NCBI GenBank assembly: GCA_040751775.1
Contig: JBFMGD010000053.1
Span: forward strand, 1 to 15,916
Reading direction: 5' to 3'
DNA from: JBFMGD01 sp040751775
GTDB taxonomy: Bacteria; Bacillota; Dethiobacteria; DTU022
DNA length: 15,916 nucleotides
Part shown: piece by piece, positions 1 through 7,405 of the stretch
Position numbering within the stretch: the stretch's first letter is position 1
Layout of the letters: the number at the start of each line of letters is the position of its first letter
Notes under the pieces: generated by a model
Told to the model about the DNA's origin: nothing
The model's database searches: none
Seen by the model: the letters and a program-made list of their open reading frames with translations, nothing else
Program-made: the position numbers and the translations under genes

Positions 1-234
1 TCCGATCGGGTTGACAAAATAACCGATCAGGTCACCAATGGCTCCCACGATTCCTCCGGCCAGGGGACCCATGAAAATACCGGCAAAAATAACCGGGAGG
101 GAACCGAAACCGATACGCAGGCCTTCAACACCGCCTAAGGGTACCCGTATACTGAAAATGCGCGTGAGAATGATGTTTAAGGCGATCAGCAAGGCCATTC
201 TAGTCAGCATCTGGGTCGTAATTTTTGATTTCAA
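1..234 (-). CDS. folT: ECF transporter S component, folate family (FolT), N-terminal part; cut by window edge
   Basis: This is the substrate-binding membrane subunit of an energy-coupling-factor transporter, probably importing folate with a shared EcfAA'T module encoded elsewhere. The minus-strand frame starts at a TTG (234-232) behind a full AAGGAGGT site (242-249) with 7-nt spacing. About 78 codons are visible before the window edge. The protein opens with a basic stretch (KSKITTQMLTRMALLIALN), then a first hydrophobic helix. Next comes the S-component-like part with LGGVEGLRIGFGSLPVIL, followed by IFMGPLAGGIVGAIGDLIGY, typical of the FolT/ThiT/BioY group. The folate assignment rests mainly on the THF riboswitch directly upstream; without it I would say only ECF S component. 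The C-terminal half lies outside the window. Confidence 0.85.
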   Translation of the reverse strand, partial: MKSKITTQMLTRMALLIALNIILTRIFSIRVPLGGVEGLRIGFGSLPVIFAGIFMGPLAGGIVGAIGDLIGYFVNPIG

Positions 235-237
235 TTT

Positions 238-297
238 AAACACCTCCTTTCTCTTAAGGATGGGCAGGCTGCCACATCCAAGAGAAAAGAGGTGTTT
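238..297 (-). promoter_or_regulatory. RBS-sequestering hairpin (expression platform of the THF riboswitch)
   Basis: On the minus strand two 18-nt arms (297-280 and 255-238) are complementary apart from one mismatch. The 3' arm contains the whole AAGGAGGT ribosome-binding site of folT. A smaller GGATG...CATCC / GGCAG...CTGCC stem stacks inside the loop. When folded, the RBS is hidden, so this is a translational rather than a terminator switch; no U-tract follows. How the aptamer shifts this fold is inferred, since the competing anti-sequester pairing was not worked out. Confidence 0.75.
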
Positions 298-314
298 CTA
301 CTCTTGCTCCTGTG

Positions 315-420
315 TAACAGCGGACGCGGTGTCATGTCGCAGACAAATTGACCTGGCGCCTTTCGTCTAAGAGCAACTTCCCATCTCTTAGCACTTAACG
401 CATGACACCTACTCTGCCAT
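315..420 (-). promoter_or_regulatory. Tetrahydrofolate (THF) riboswitch aptamer upstream of folT
   Basis: The minus-strand RNA carries the hallmarks of the THF (folE/folT) riboswitch class. It has the 5' segment GAGUAGGUG (about 414-406), then GCGUUAAGUG followed by a GGGA-containing hairpin (GCUAAGAGAUGGGAAGUUGC), then ACGAAAGGC. The 3' segment is GACACCGCGUCCGCUG. Closing helix P1 pairs UGGCAG with CUGUUA. The next helix pairs CAUGACACC (401-409) with its partner at 328-336. Order and spacing match the known class, recognised from memory rather than by a covariance search. It leads into the RBS hairpin and folT, a usual target for this class. Confidence 0.9.
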
Positions 421-438
421 CAAACTCATACTCATCAA

Positions 439-467
439 ATTTTACAACATTTCTGCAAGCAGGACAA
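439..467 (-). promoter_or_regulatory. Sigma-A-type promoter for the riboswitch/folT transcript
   Basis: On the minus strand there is a -35 TTGTCC (467-462), a 17-nt spacer and a -10 TAAAAT (444-439). The expected transcription start near 430-432 lies about 10 nt before the riboswitch P1 helix, which fits well. Confidence 0.65.
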
Positions 468-685
468 TCCCCAGTTTTTCCGTTTCTCCTAAGCAGGACA
501 TCCAAAAGGCCAGGCCGGTATCCAGTAAATGTTCAAAACCGGAATCCTAAAAGGTTCCAGTAATACAGGAAGGGGATGAAGAGCAGCAGGCGCGACAACG
601 GCTTCTCTCCTCAAAACAGAATGGGTCCGGTCCGACATAATTATTATGCGGCAGGAACGGGCTATCATGCGCGGGGAAGTTAGAA
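468..685. other. Divergent intergenic stretch without a recognised element
   Basis: This lies between the folT promoter (minus) and the symporter promoter (plus). Short open frames exist on both strands but none has a credible ribosome site or recognisable protein. No tRNA, riboswitch or terminator was recognised; a short ATAATTATTAT palindrome lies near 638-648. Confidence 0.5.
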
Positions 686-715
686 TTGACAAAAGTAACA
701 AATAATTGCTATAAT
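686..715 (+). promoter_or_regulatory. Sigma-A promoter of the MFS symporter gene
   Basis: A perfect -35 TTGACA (686-691) and a perfect -10 TATAAT (710-715) are separated by 18 nt. The -10 sits inside AATTGCTATAATTGC (704-718), a direct repeat AATTGC-TAT-AATTGC. The same 15-mer recurs at the aminotransferase promoter (9371-9385). The expected start is near 722, giving a leader of about 50 nt. Confidence 0.85.
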
Positions 716-772
716 TGCACAGCTTAAGGCATAGCATTAACATTCCAAGGATCAAAAAGGAGAGCACGGACG

Positions 773-2197
773 GTGACAAATACTGTCTCGAATGACAAAA
801 TCAGCGGTAAGACGAAGTGGTCTTTTGCTGTCGGCGGTTTCGGCAAAGACATGATGTACGCCATGTCGCCTTTGATGTTTATTTTTTTCACTGAATACGT
901 CATGATCAGCGCCGGCATCGTCGGCATTATGATTATGATTGCCCGCGTCTGGGATGCCGTCAATGATCCGATCATGGGCACGATCGTGGACAATACGCGA
1001 AGCAGATTCGGCAAATTCCGCCCGTGGATTTTTACCGGTTCCGTAATCAATACCGTGGTGCTGCTCTTTGTTTATTTTAAACCGGAGCTCGACCCGAACA
1101 GCGCGGCCATGGTCGCGTATATCTCTATTTTTTATGTATTGTGGGGCATGAGTTACACGCTGATGGATATTCCATTCTGGTCGTTAATCCCCACCCTCTC
1201 TCAAGATCAAAAAGAGCGGGAAGGGATCACGGTCATTGCACGTGTTTTTACCAATATCGGCGGTTTTATTATTACCGGCGGCTGGCCGGTAATCGTTGTT
1301 CTTTTAGGAGGCGGCGCCGGCCGGCCGGAACAGGTCAAAGGCTTTTTCACACTAGCTGTGATCGTCTCCGTGGTATTCTTATTGACGCAAATGCTGGTAT
1401 GCAAAAATGTGAAAGAACGTCATACGGCTCTTGATCAGCCGAAAATTACGTTAAAGAAAATGCTGGGCCTGCTCAAGCAAAATGACCAGTTACTGGTGGT
1501 TATGGTCGCCGTGGTTATTTTTAATTTTGCTATTTACATTACTTCCACCATGGCCGTCTACTTTTTTAAATATGATCTTAACCGCGCCGGGACCATGGAC
1601 ACGGAGGCGATTCAACTACTGCTGACCGCCTTTTTGGGCATTGGGGGCATCTTTTTAATTTGTGCAATGCTCGCTTACCCGTTGTTTACGAAGTTTTTCA
1701 AGCGCAGGCAGATATTTAATTTAACCATTTTTCTATCCATCGCCGGTTATCTCGGCTTTTTAGCAACATCCTTCTTCTTTAACAACAGCCTCTACATTTT
1801 GTTCCCGGTGGGTATTGTCGTCTTCATCGGTTTCGGCCTGGCCATGGTCTTGCAAACCGTTTTGTTGACCGATACTGTTGAATACGGTCAATGGAAACTC
1901 GGGCACCGCAGCGAAAGCATTACTTTCTCGGTGCAAACTTTCGTCGTTAAACTGGCCACCGGCCTCGCCTCCGGTGTTGTGGGCGTCGGCCTCACCGCTG
2001 TCGGGTTTAAAGCCGACATGGTTCAAGCCTTATCGACAGTATTCGGTATGCGCGTGTTAATGTTCGTCATTCCGATTATCGCCCTTTTAATCGCCTTATA
2101 CATTTTTAACAAGTATCACATCCTGGATGAAAACAAATACAACGCAATTGTCCGGGAGATCAAAACAGGGAAAGGCGTTAATGCGCTGCCGCAATGA
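773..2197 (+). CDS. MFS glycoside-pentoside-hexuronide (GPH/MelB-type):cation symporter
   Basis: Predicted 474-residue inner-membrane secondary transporter with about 12 hydrophobic helices, the usual length for the GPH family. Family marks are GFGKDMMYA (residues 22-30) in helix 1 and RVWDAVNDP (58-66), whose D61 and D65 match the MelB helix-2 cation-site aspartates. Also present are the cytoplasmic loop DNTRSRFGKFRPW and the late DTVEYGQWKLGHRSES motif, a variant of the family's EY-x2-W-x-G-x-R loop. It should couple Na+ or H+ to uptake of a sugar, glycoside or uronide; the substrate cannot be read from sequence. The GTG start follows AGGAG (758-762) about 10 nt upstream and a strong promoter. 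The DUF89 gene follows 80 nt downstream on the same strand. No sugar-catabolic gene is adjacent. Confidence 0.85.
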   Translation: MTNTVSNDKISGKTKWSFAVGGFGKDMMYAMSPLMFIFFTEYVMISAGIVGIMIMIARVWDAVNDPIMGTIVDNTRSRFGKFRPWIFTGSVINTVVLLFVYFKPELDPNSAAMVAYISIFYVLWGMSYTLMDIPFWSLIPTLSQDQKEREGITVIARVFTNIGGFIITGGWPVIVVLLGGGAGRPEQVKGFFTLAVIVSVVFLLTQMLVCKNVKERHTALDQPKITLKKMLGLLKQNDQLLVVMVAVVIFNFAIYITSTMAVYFFKYDLNRAGTMDTEAIQLLLTAFLGIGGIFLICAMLAYPLFTKFFKRRQIFNLTIFLSIAGYLGFLATSFFFNNSLYILFPVGIVVFIGFGLAMVLQTVLLTDTVEYGQWKLGHRSESITFSVQTFVVKLATGLASGVVGVGLTAVGFKADMVQALSTVFGMRVLMFVIPIIALLIALYIFNKYHILDENKYNAIVREIKTGKGVNALPQ

Positions 2198-2277
2198 TGC
2201 ATCCGACCAGAAGGCACAATTGATCTGTTAAAATGTAGAATGTAGCCAATACAGGGATCACAAAACGAGGGAGATCT

Positions 2278-3150
2278 ATGCAAACATCCGTAGACTGTAT
2301 TCACTGCTATCTCAAACAGGCGGCCAACTGCATGGCACTGGCCGGTGTGGACGAAGAAAGCCAGTGCCGGGTTTTATTCGAAATTATGGAAGACATTAAA
2401 GCCATGGACCGGCAAAGGACACCGGCGGAAAATTCAACGGACATCCTGGTAAAAGTCTACGCACTGATCAACAACGCCGATCCATATCGAGAAATTAAGG
2501 CCAAATCAAACGCCCTCGCCCTGGAGCTCTACCCCAGGCTGAAAAATTACCTGGCACAATCCTGGGACAGGCTCCACGATGCCCTGAAAATTGCGGCGGC
2601 CGGCAACGTGATCGACCTGGGGATCAACAAGAGTTTTGATCTCGACGCCAGCCTGAAACAATGCCTTGATACCGGTTTTGCCAAGGACGACTACGAGATC
2701 TTTAAACAGAGGCTGCATGGGACGGATGATCTGGTGATTGTGGGTGACAACTCCGGCGAAATCGTATTCGACCGGTTGTTGGCGGAAGAACTGGTGCTGA
2801 TGGGAAAAAAGGTCACTTATATTGTCAAGGGCGGCCCCATGTTAAATGACGCCACCCTGGAAGACGCTAAACAGGCGGGCATGGACCAAACCGCAAGAGT
2901 AATCACCACCGGATCCAATTATCTCGGCGTGATCTTGCACAAGATTTCCGGTGATGCCAGGAGCCTTCTGGAGAAAGCCGGGTTAATCATATCAAAAGGA
3001 CAGGCCAACTTTGAATCCCTGGAGCACGAAGCGCCGGCCAGGGAACGCGTTTTCTTCCTGTTAAAGATAAAGTGTGAAAGTGTCGGTAAAGTGGCGGAGG
3101 CCAATTTTGGAGACGTGGTGTTTTTTACCAGAAGTCATAAGCCGGCCTGA
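2278..3150 (+). CDS. DUF89/ARMT1-like metal-dependent damage-control phosphatase
   Basis: A 290-residue cytosolic protein of the DUF89 family. Characterised members are divalent-metal phosphatases that clear harmful phosphorylated metabolites such as sugar phosphates and their by-products. It opens with a CxxC pair (C7, C10 in DCIHCYLKQA), as in stand-alone prokaryotic members. It then has VGDNSGEIVFD (155-165), with D157-N158 as expected metal ligands. KGGPMLNDAT (184-193) follows, where D191 is the likely third ligand, and ISKGQANFESL (238-248) completes the active-site region. Length and motif order are complete. The ATG is preceded by GAGGGA (2267-2272). It lies 80 nt behind the symporter and may be co-transcribed, which would fit removal of dead-end phosphates from the imported sugar. 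The physiological substrate is unknown. Confidence 0.85.
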   Translation: MQTSVDCIHCYLKQAANCMALAGVDEESQCRVLFEIMEDIKAMDRQRTPAENSTDILVKVYALINNADPYREIKAKSNALALELYPRLKNYLAQSWDRLHDALKIAAAGNVIDLGINKSFDLDASLKQCLDTGFAKDDYEIFKQRLHGTDDLVIVGDNSGEIVFDRLLAEELVLMGKKVTYIVKGGPMLNDATLEDAKQAGMDQTARVITTGSNYLGVILHKISGDARSLLEKAGLIISKGQANFESLEHEAPARERVFFLLKIKCESVGKVAEANFGDVVFFTRSHKPA

Positions 3151-3221
3151 CCATCTTGGCCACCGCCCCCGGTTTGTACTCGGAAGAAACGGCGGAAAGC
3201 TGAGCAGGCCGTCAAGTGTCT

Positions 3222-4805
3222 TTATTTATTGGCGATCCACAGTTTTAAATAATGCTCGGCGGTATTTATCTGCACGCCGGGTTTAGTTACCGCAACGGTT
3301 TCGCCGGTGATTATGGACTGTTTTACTACTTCTACTATTGTCCCGTTATCTTCGCCGGATTGATCATCGTAAACATAGATAATCTTTAAGCCTTGACCTT
3401 CCAGTTTTTCTATTTCCATTTTCATATAATCCGAGTCTATGTCTTTACCCAAATAGTCGCCCATTATCACTATGACGCCCCCACTGACGGTAACGATAAG
3501 AGAAGTGCCACAAGGTACCCTGGAGTTGGCGCGCGTATTGAATATAACGGTTCCTTTCGGGGTTTTACCGTCATTCGCATATTCAAAATTGTATCTGAGG
3601 TTTGCATTTTTATTGTTCATGTCGGCAAACATTCGCACTACTTCATTTTCATTTCGACCGGCTAAATCCGGTATGTAAGGCAAGCCTAAAGAGTAATACA
3701 GGACAATCGTATTTTGGCCTTCAGACAGCAGAGCGCCTGCATTAACAGATTGGGAAATAAGGCGGCCTACTCCCACACTGTCGTGATAATACTCTATAAT
3801 TCTAATCGTTACGTTGGAAGCGGCGGCTTTAACTGCAGCTTCTTCTTGAGACAAGCCGGAAAAGGACGGGGCGTAAACGGCCTTCCCCTTGGAGACTGTT
3901 ATGGTGAGTTCTTCGTTTTTGGCGATTTTTGTCTTAGGCGTAATACTCTGATTTATAATGTATTTTTCCGGGACCGTATCTGAATACGCTTGCTCGACAT
4001 GTAATGTGATGCCTACCGATTTTGCCCACTCTGAGGCTGTCGACTCCAACTTTTCCTTAAAATCAGGCACTTCAATATCTTTTGCAAACTCTTCCGGTCC
4101 CCTGGAAACAGTAATGGTCATCCTATCTTCCCGTTTGTAGGTCTGCTCTGTAACTGATGGATCCCGGAATTCCATTTTGAGAAACTGGTTTACCGGTATC
4201 GTATCATCATAGGTCCTGTTGATGGTCACATTATCAGCTCTATTCTCTTCTATCCACCGTTCGATTTCGTAGACATCCATTGTGGAAAAATCGGGTAACT
4301 CAATGCGTTCCTTTGGATCGGGGCCCTTGGAAACAGTAATTTGCATGGAGCCGCCTTTGAACATGGTTTCATACGCGGCGGGTGATTGGGAAATGACCTG
4401 GTTGCTGTTGTATTCCAGGCTGTATTCTTCTTCAATTTCAATGAATATTCTGTTACGAACGGCCCAAGCCTGGGCTTGCTCTATATTGCTGCCGATAAAA
4501 TTCGGCAATTTAACCTGTTTTGAGAAGTAATAGGGCAGGCCGATCAGCAAGCATCCCGCGAGCACGCCGGCAACGATGAGCAGGCGTTTATGCTTTCTCC
4601 TGTTAGCGCTGTCGGGGTCTTTTTCAAACAGCTCTTCCCTGGCATTTTCAGGGATGCCGGTATCTCTTGTCTTGGCATGATCGCCGGCCTTGCCGGGAGG
4701 GGTTTGATCCGAATAACCCTGTGTATGCGCCGGTTCCTTGTCCGCGCTAATTCTTTGGTTGTTCTTATAGTTTTCCTTGGTGAAACCTTTCAAAAAATCA
4801 CTCAT
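3222..4805 (-). CDS. Membrane-anchored multi-PASTA protein, third gene of an ABC-transporter operon
   Basis: A 527-residue single-pass protein. Residues 1-73 are hydrophilic and likely cytosolic, ending in RRKHKR. Residues 74-94 form the membrane helix. The rest is extracellular and contains about six PASTA-like units of 65-75 residues, starting near 97, 168, 244, 310, 376 and 446. Units 1-3 begin with a LPxF/VPDF-like strand and end in TVSKGP/TVSRGP, a classic PASTA signature; the last units are more divergent. No kinase, transpeptidase or transglycosylase domain is present, unlike PknB/StkP or PBPs. PASTA repeats elsewhere bind muropeptides or lipid II or act as spacers. The ATG overlaps the upstream ATPase stop (ATGAGTGA), so translation is probably coupled. 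It may be a sensor or periplasmic partner of the transporter; that role is inferred. Confidence 0.85.
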   Translation of the reverse strand: MSDFLKGFTKENYKNNQRISADKEPAHTQGYSDQTPPGKAGDHAKTRDTGIPENAREELFEKDPDSANRRKHKRLLIVAGVLAGCLLIGLPYYFSKQVKLPNFIGSNIEQAQAWAVRNRIFIEIEEEYSLEYNSNQVISQSPAAYETMFKGGSMQITVSKGPDPKERIELPDFSTMDVYEIERWIEENRADNVTINRTYDDTIPVNQFLKMEFRDPSVTEQTYKREDRMTITVSRGPEEFAKDIEVPDFKEKLESTASEWAKSVGITLHVEQAYSDTVPEKYIINQSITPKTKIAKNEELTITVSKGKAVYAPSFSGLSQEEAAVKAAASNVTIRIIEYYHDSVGVGRLISQSVNAGALLSEGQNTIVLYYSLGLPYIPDLAGRNENEVVRMFADMNNKNANLRYNFEYANDGKTPKGTVIFNTRANSRVPCGTSLIVTVSGGVIVIMGDYLGKDIDSDYMKMEIEKLEGQGLKIIYVYDDQSGEDNGTIVEVVKQSIITGETVAVTKPGVQINTAEHYLKLWIANK

Positions 4806-5472
4806 CGATGGTAAAGTTTCCTTTCCTCAAAGTAAGGACAACATCTGCTTCGGCGGCAATTAGCGGTGAATGTGTCACCACGATAACGCACTTGTTATGG
4901 TCGTGCGCCAATTTTTTAAAAATCACGATGATTTCACCGGCGGTTTCTTCATCCACATTACCGGTTGGTTCATCCGCAAGAATAACTTCCACATTTGTGG
5001 CAAGTGCCCTGGCAATAGCGACCCGTTGTTGTTCTCCACCGGAAAGCTTTGTTACCAGGCGGTCTGCTTTTGACTTCGTAATACCAAGGAAGTCCAACAA
5101 GTTATAGGCTACATTTTCCTTATCTGCCGGAATTTTGTTTTCTGTTATCTCCATGGCGACCAGGACATTTTCCAAAGCGGTCATATAAGGGATCAGGTTG
5201 TAACTTTGGAAGACCATGCCGGTGAAATTTCTTCTAATGGCATTCAGGTCATATTTTCCAAGAGGCTTCCCTTCATATTCAATGGTTCCTTCCTGGACCG
5301 AGTCCATGGCGCCGAGCAGCGACAACAAAGTAGTTTTGCCCGAGCCCGACTGCCCGAGTATGGTATAGAACTTCCCTTTTTCAAATGAGTAATTTACATC
5401 TTTCAACACGTAACGGCGGTAATCATCGTCCTTGTAATAGTGGCTCAGGTTTTTGACAGTGATAATAGACAT
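4798..5472 (-). CDS. ABC transporter ATP-binding protein, LolD/MacB/FtsE type
   Basis: A 224-residue ATPase complete for its family. It has Walker A GQSGSGKTT (40-48), Q-loop VFQSYNLIPYMTALENV (Q89), signature LSGGEQQR (143-150), Walker B VILADEPTGNVD with catalytic E168, and H-loop H201. The LIPYMTALENV segment and the DEPTGNVD ending are typical of ATPases that drive FtsX-type mechanotransmission permeases (MacB, LolD, BceA, FtsE). It starts 13 nt after the permease stop behind AGGAGG, and its own stop overlaps the PASTA gene start. It should dimerise on the cytosolic face of the upstream permease, either exporting a peptide or lipid-linked substrate or transmitting force to the cell surface. 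Confidence 0.92.
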   Translation of the reverse strand: MSIITVKNLSHYYKDDDYRRYVLKDVNYSFEKGKFYTILGQSGSGKTTLLSLLGAMDSVQEGTIEYEGKPLGKYDLNAIRRNFTGMVFQSYNLIPYMTALENVLVAMEITENKIPADKENVAYNLLDFLGITKSKADRLVTKLSGGEQQRVAIARALATNVEVILADEPTGNVDEETAGEIIVIFKKLAHDHNKCVIVVTHSPLIAAEADVVLTLRKGNFTIDE

Positions 5473-5485
5473 AAATGCCCCTCCT

Positions 5486-6973
5486 TTACATCAGGATCTT
5501 CTTCGGGTCAGACTTTAAGATGTAGATCGAAGCGATAAGCTGCGCCGCGATAATGGTGGCTGTAATAGTAATATAGAATGAAACAACCGACATTAGTGTT
5601 AACCCTACCTGATAGTTTTGGAGGATACTGTCATAATCAAAGTTAGACAGGTAACTGTTCATGGAGGAAGTAATGATCACTCCATGCGGATCTACTTGTG
5701 GCGCGGTGATTAACATATCGGAAATGAATGAAGCTACAAACATTCCGCCGGCTACGGCAAGCGTGGCCCCCAACAGGCCGACGGCGACAGTTTCAATGAT
5801 CATTTGCGCGGTGATTTTGGATTTTCTCTCGCCCAACGCCAGGTAAATACCGATTTCTTTTTGACGGTCCCGCATAAAGCTAAATAAGACCAGTGTCAAA
5901 ACAAAAACGGCCGAACCCACGGTGATATAAAAAGCATAAGTTAAAATCCCTTTCATTGACTCCAGCGGCTCGGCAACTTTTTTATAGTTGTCTTCTTGGG
6001 TCACGAATTGGTAGTACTCGTTGTTTAATGCCGCTTGCGCTCTTTGCACAAATTTATTAACTTCTTCAGAAGAGTTTAGTATGTAGACGATCGGCCTCCC
6101 GGCAAGAGGGTTATACTGATTGTTACTCATCTGTTCGCCGTATTTTTCTTCATAGTAGGGGAGCATTATTGCCATACTTTTTTCTGTATAATCCTCTACA
6201 AAGTGGTTACTGGTAAAAAGGGTCCTGTTTAGTTGATCTAACATGTGATCTTCTTCGGAAAAACCCTTTTGCTTATCTGCTCTCGGCAATTCTCGATAAA
6301 CTAATAATCCAATTAATTCAAATTCCAACTCCACCGTTTCAATAACCTGTTGTTCACCTTGATCCGTATAATCGGTAAACAGGCTTTCAATCACGATGGT
6401 ATCCCCAACCAAGTAGTTATTTGTTTCCGCCAGATCCTTGCTGATCAACAGGACGGGGCTTCCATTTTTTATTTCTTCATTGGTGAATGTGCGGCCTTCA
6501 ATGATTGCAGCATCTCCTAGTTCCAGTAAGGCAAAGTTTGAATTATTCACTCCTTGAAGCATGAAATAGTTAACTTCACCCGGACCACCGATCATATAGC
6601 CTTCTAGATTCATGTTGTAAGGTTCCAGGGATTTTGACTCAATACCCGCAATTGATGAATAATCAAAGGTCTTAATGTATGCGCCGCCGGCCGCTTCAAT
6701 TCGTTCCAGGTCGTCAAAAGTAATCCAGGGTATTTCAAATTCTTCAGTCTCTTCTTGGTTCTGGTAAAATTCTTCCAACTTTTCATAATTCAAATCTAAG
6801 GATACAACAGGCGGCAACTCCCTTAAGATCGATTCCTTAGTGCCATCAACCGACTGCACGATTAATAAAGTTGACAGCATGATATTACCCAAAATCAGGA
6901 CAATTAAAAGTAAAATCAACGATTTTAGCTTTCTTCTGGTGATGCTGGTGAGTGCGCGTTTTAATAAACTCAT
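5486..6973 (-). CDS. ABC transporter permease, FtsX/MacB-like, first gene of the ABC-PASTA operon
   Basis: A 495-residue permease. One N-terminal helix (about residues 20-42) is followed by a large extracellular domain of roughly 300 residues. Three C-terminal helices follow, with the FtsX-like cytosolic segment FMRDRQKEIGIYLALGERKS between the second and third. This 1+3 topology is that of MacB-type proteins. The extracellular domain is acidic and lacks an obvious enzyme motif. An upstream TTG at 6979 would extend it two residues, but GGAGG (6984-6980) sits 6 nt before the ATG at 6973 and abuts the TTG, so the ATG was chosen. Only one permease gene is present, so it probably works as a homodimer. 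The coding sequence is AT-richer than the sulfatase and aminotransferase genes upstream. A substrate cannot be named. Confidence 0.88.
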   Translation of the reverse strand: MSLLKRALTSITRRKLKSLILLLIVLILGNIMLSTLLIVQSVDGTKESILRELPPVVSLDLNYEKLEEFYQNQEETEEFEIPWITFDDLERIEAAGGAYIKTFDYSSIAGIESKSLEPYNMNLEGYMIGGPGEVNYFMLQGVNNSNFALLELGDAAIIEGRTFTNEEIKNGSPVLLISKDLAETNNYLVGDTIVIESLFTDYTDQGEQQVIETVELEFELIGLLVYRELPRADKQKGFSEEDHMLDQLNRTLFTSNHFVEDYTEKSMAIMLPYYEEKYGEQMSNNQYNPLAGRPIVYILNSSEEVNKFVQRAQAALNNEYYQFVTQEDNYKKVAEPLESMKGILTYAFYITVGSAVFVLTLVLFSFMRDRQKEIGIYLALGERKSKITAQMIIETVAVGLLGATLAVAGGMFVASFISDMLITAPQVDPHGVIITSSMNSYLSNFDYDSILQNYQVGLTLMSVVSFYITITATIIAAQLIASIYILKSDPKKILM

Positions 6974-7051
6974 AGTCAACCTCCATTGTTATTAAAGGCT
7001 GAATTCAATACAAAAGACTGCGATTCCTGCCATTTATTTCTTAAAAAATAT

Positions 7052-7069
7052 TTAAAGAGTATCTCTTAA
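7052..7069. promoter_or_regulatory. Inverted repeat upstream of the ABC-PASTA operon, possible operator
   Basis: TTAAAGAG-TAT-CTCTTAA forms a near-perfect dyad 80-95 nt upstream of the permease start. No convincing -35/-10 pair was found between it and the gene, so a regulatory role is only suggested by position and symmetry. Confidence 0.3.
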
Positions 7070-7339
7070 CATCTAGCACAGGATATCCGCTGAATGCCGG
7101 GAGCCTTCCGGAGTAGGCCGGGTTGATCAGGCCAATAAGTCTACATTTTTCGCTAAAAAAAGACAAAATTACAGCCAAAAACCCCAAGAGAGGAATAATC
7201 GGCCGACGACGAGACGGTCTCTGAGGCCCCGCTGGCCATAGTCAAGAGTTTCGCACCGGCGGATCCTTTCACGAATCGATAACGGCACCCGGATATTGAT
7301 TGGATATGTCCTTAAGTCAAGAAATGGAGCTCCCGACGA
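7070..7339. other. Gene-free stretch between the ABC operon and the sulfatase gene
   Basis: No frame here has a start with an RBS and a recognisable product. A plus-strand frame opens near 7296 but runs antisense through the sulfatase gene and is a shadow. Short fragments of protein-like composition occur near 7200-7285 on the plus strand, but they are too short to assign. No RNA gene was recognised. Confidence 0.4.
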
Positions 7340-7370
7340 GATGGTTTTTACACGGTCACCCGTCCCCTTG
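7340..7370 (+). repeat. Dispersed repeat, copy A (plus orientation)
   Basis: The segment starts GATGGTTTTTACAC and continues GGTCACCCGTCCCCTTG. It matches the reverse complement of 10823-10853 at 27 of 31 aligned positions by eye. The GTCCCC/GGGGAC core is reminiscent of REP/MITE-like intergenic repeats common in Bacillota. It lies in the gap downstream of the sulfatase gene. Confidence 0.6.
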
Positions 7371-7399
7371 ACAGTTGACAGTGACAGTGACAGTGACAG
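7368..7399. repeat. Short tandem repeat, TGACAG unit
   Basis: Five head-to-tail units: TTGACAG twice, then TGACAG three times. They lie between dispersed repeat copy A and the sulfatase stop codon (7408-7406). Copy B also carries a single GTTGACAG next to its core, so the array may have grown from the repeat's edge. Confidence 0.8.
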
Positions 7400-7405
7400 C
7401 GTTGT

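Noticed and set aside
38..370. 110-codon plus-strand open frame at the window start
   Set aside because: It is antisense to folT, its RBS hairpin and the THF riboswitch, all of which are strongly supported.
7368..7399. CRISPR-like array
   Set aside because: Units are only 6-7 nt with no spacers; it is a simple tandem repeat.
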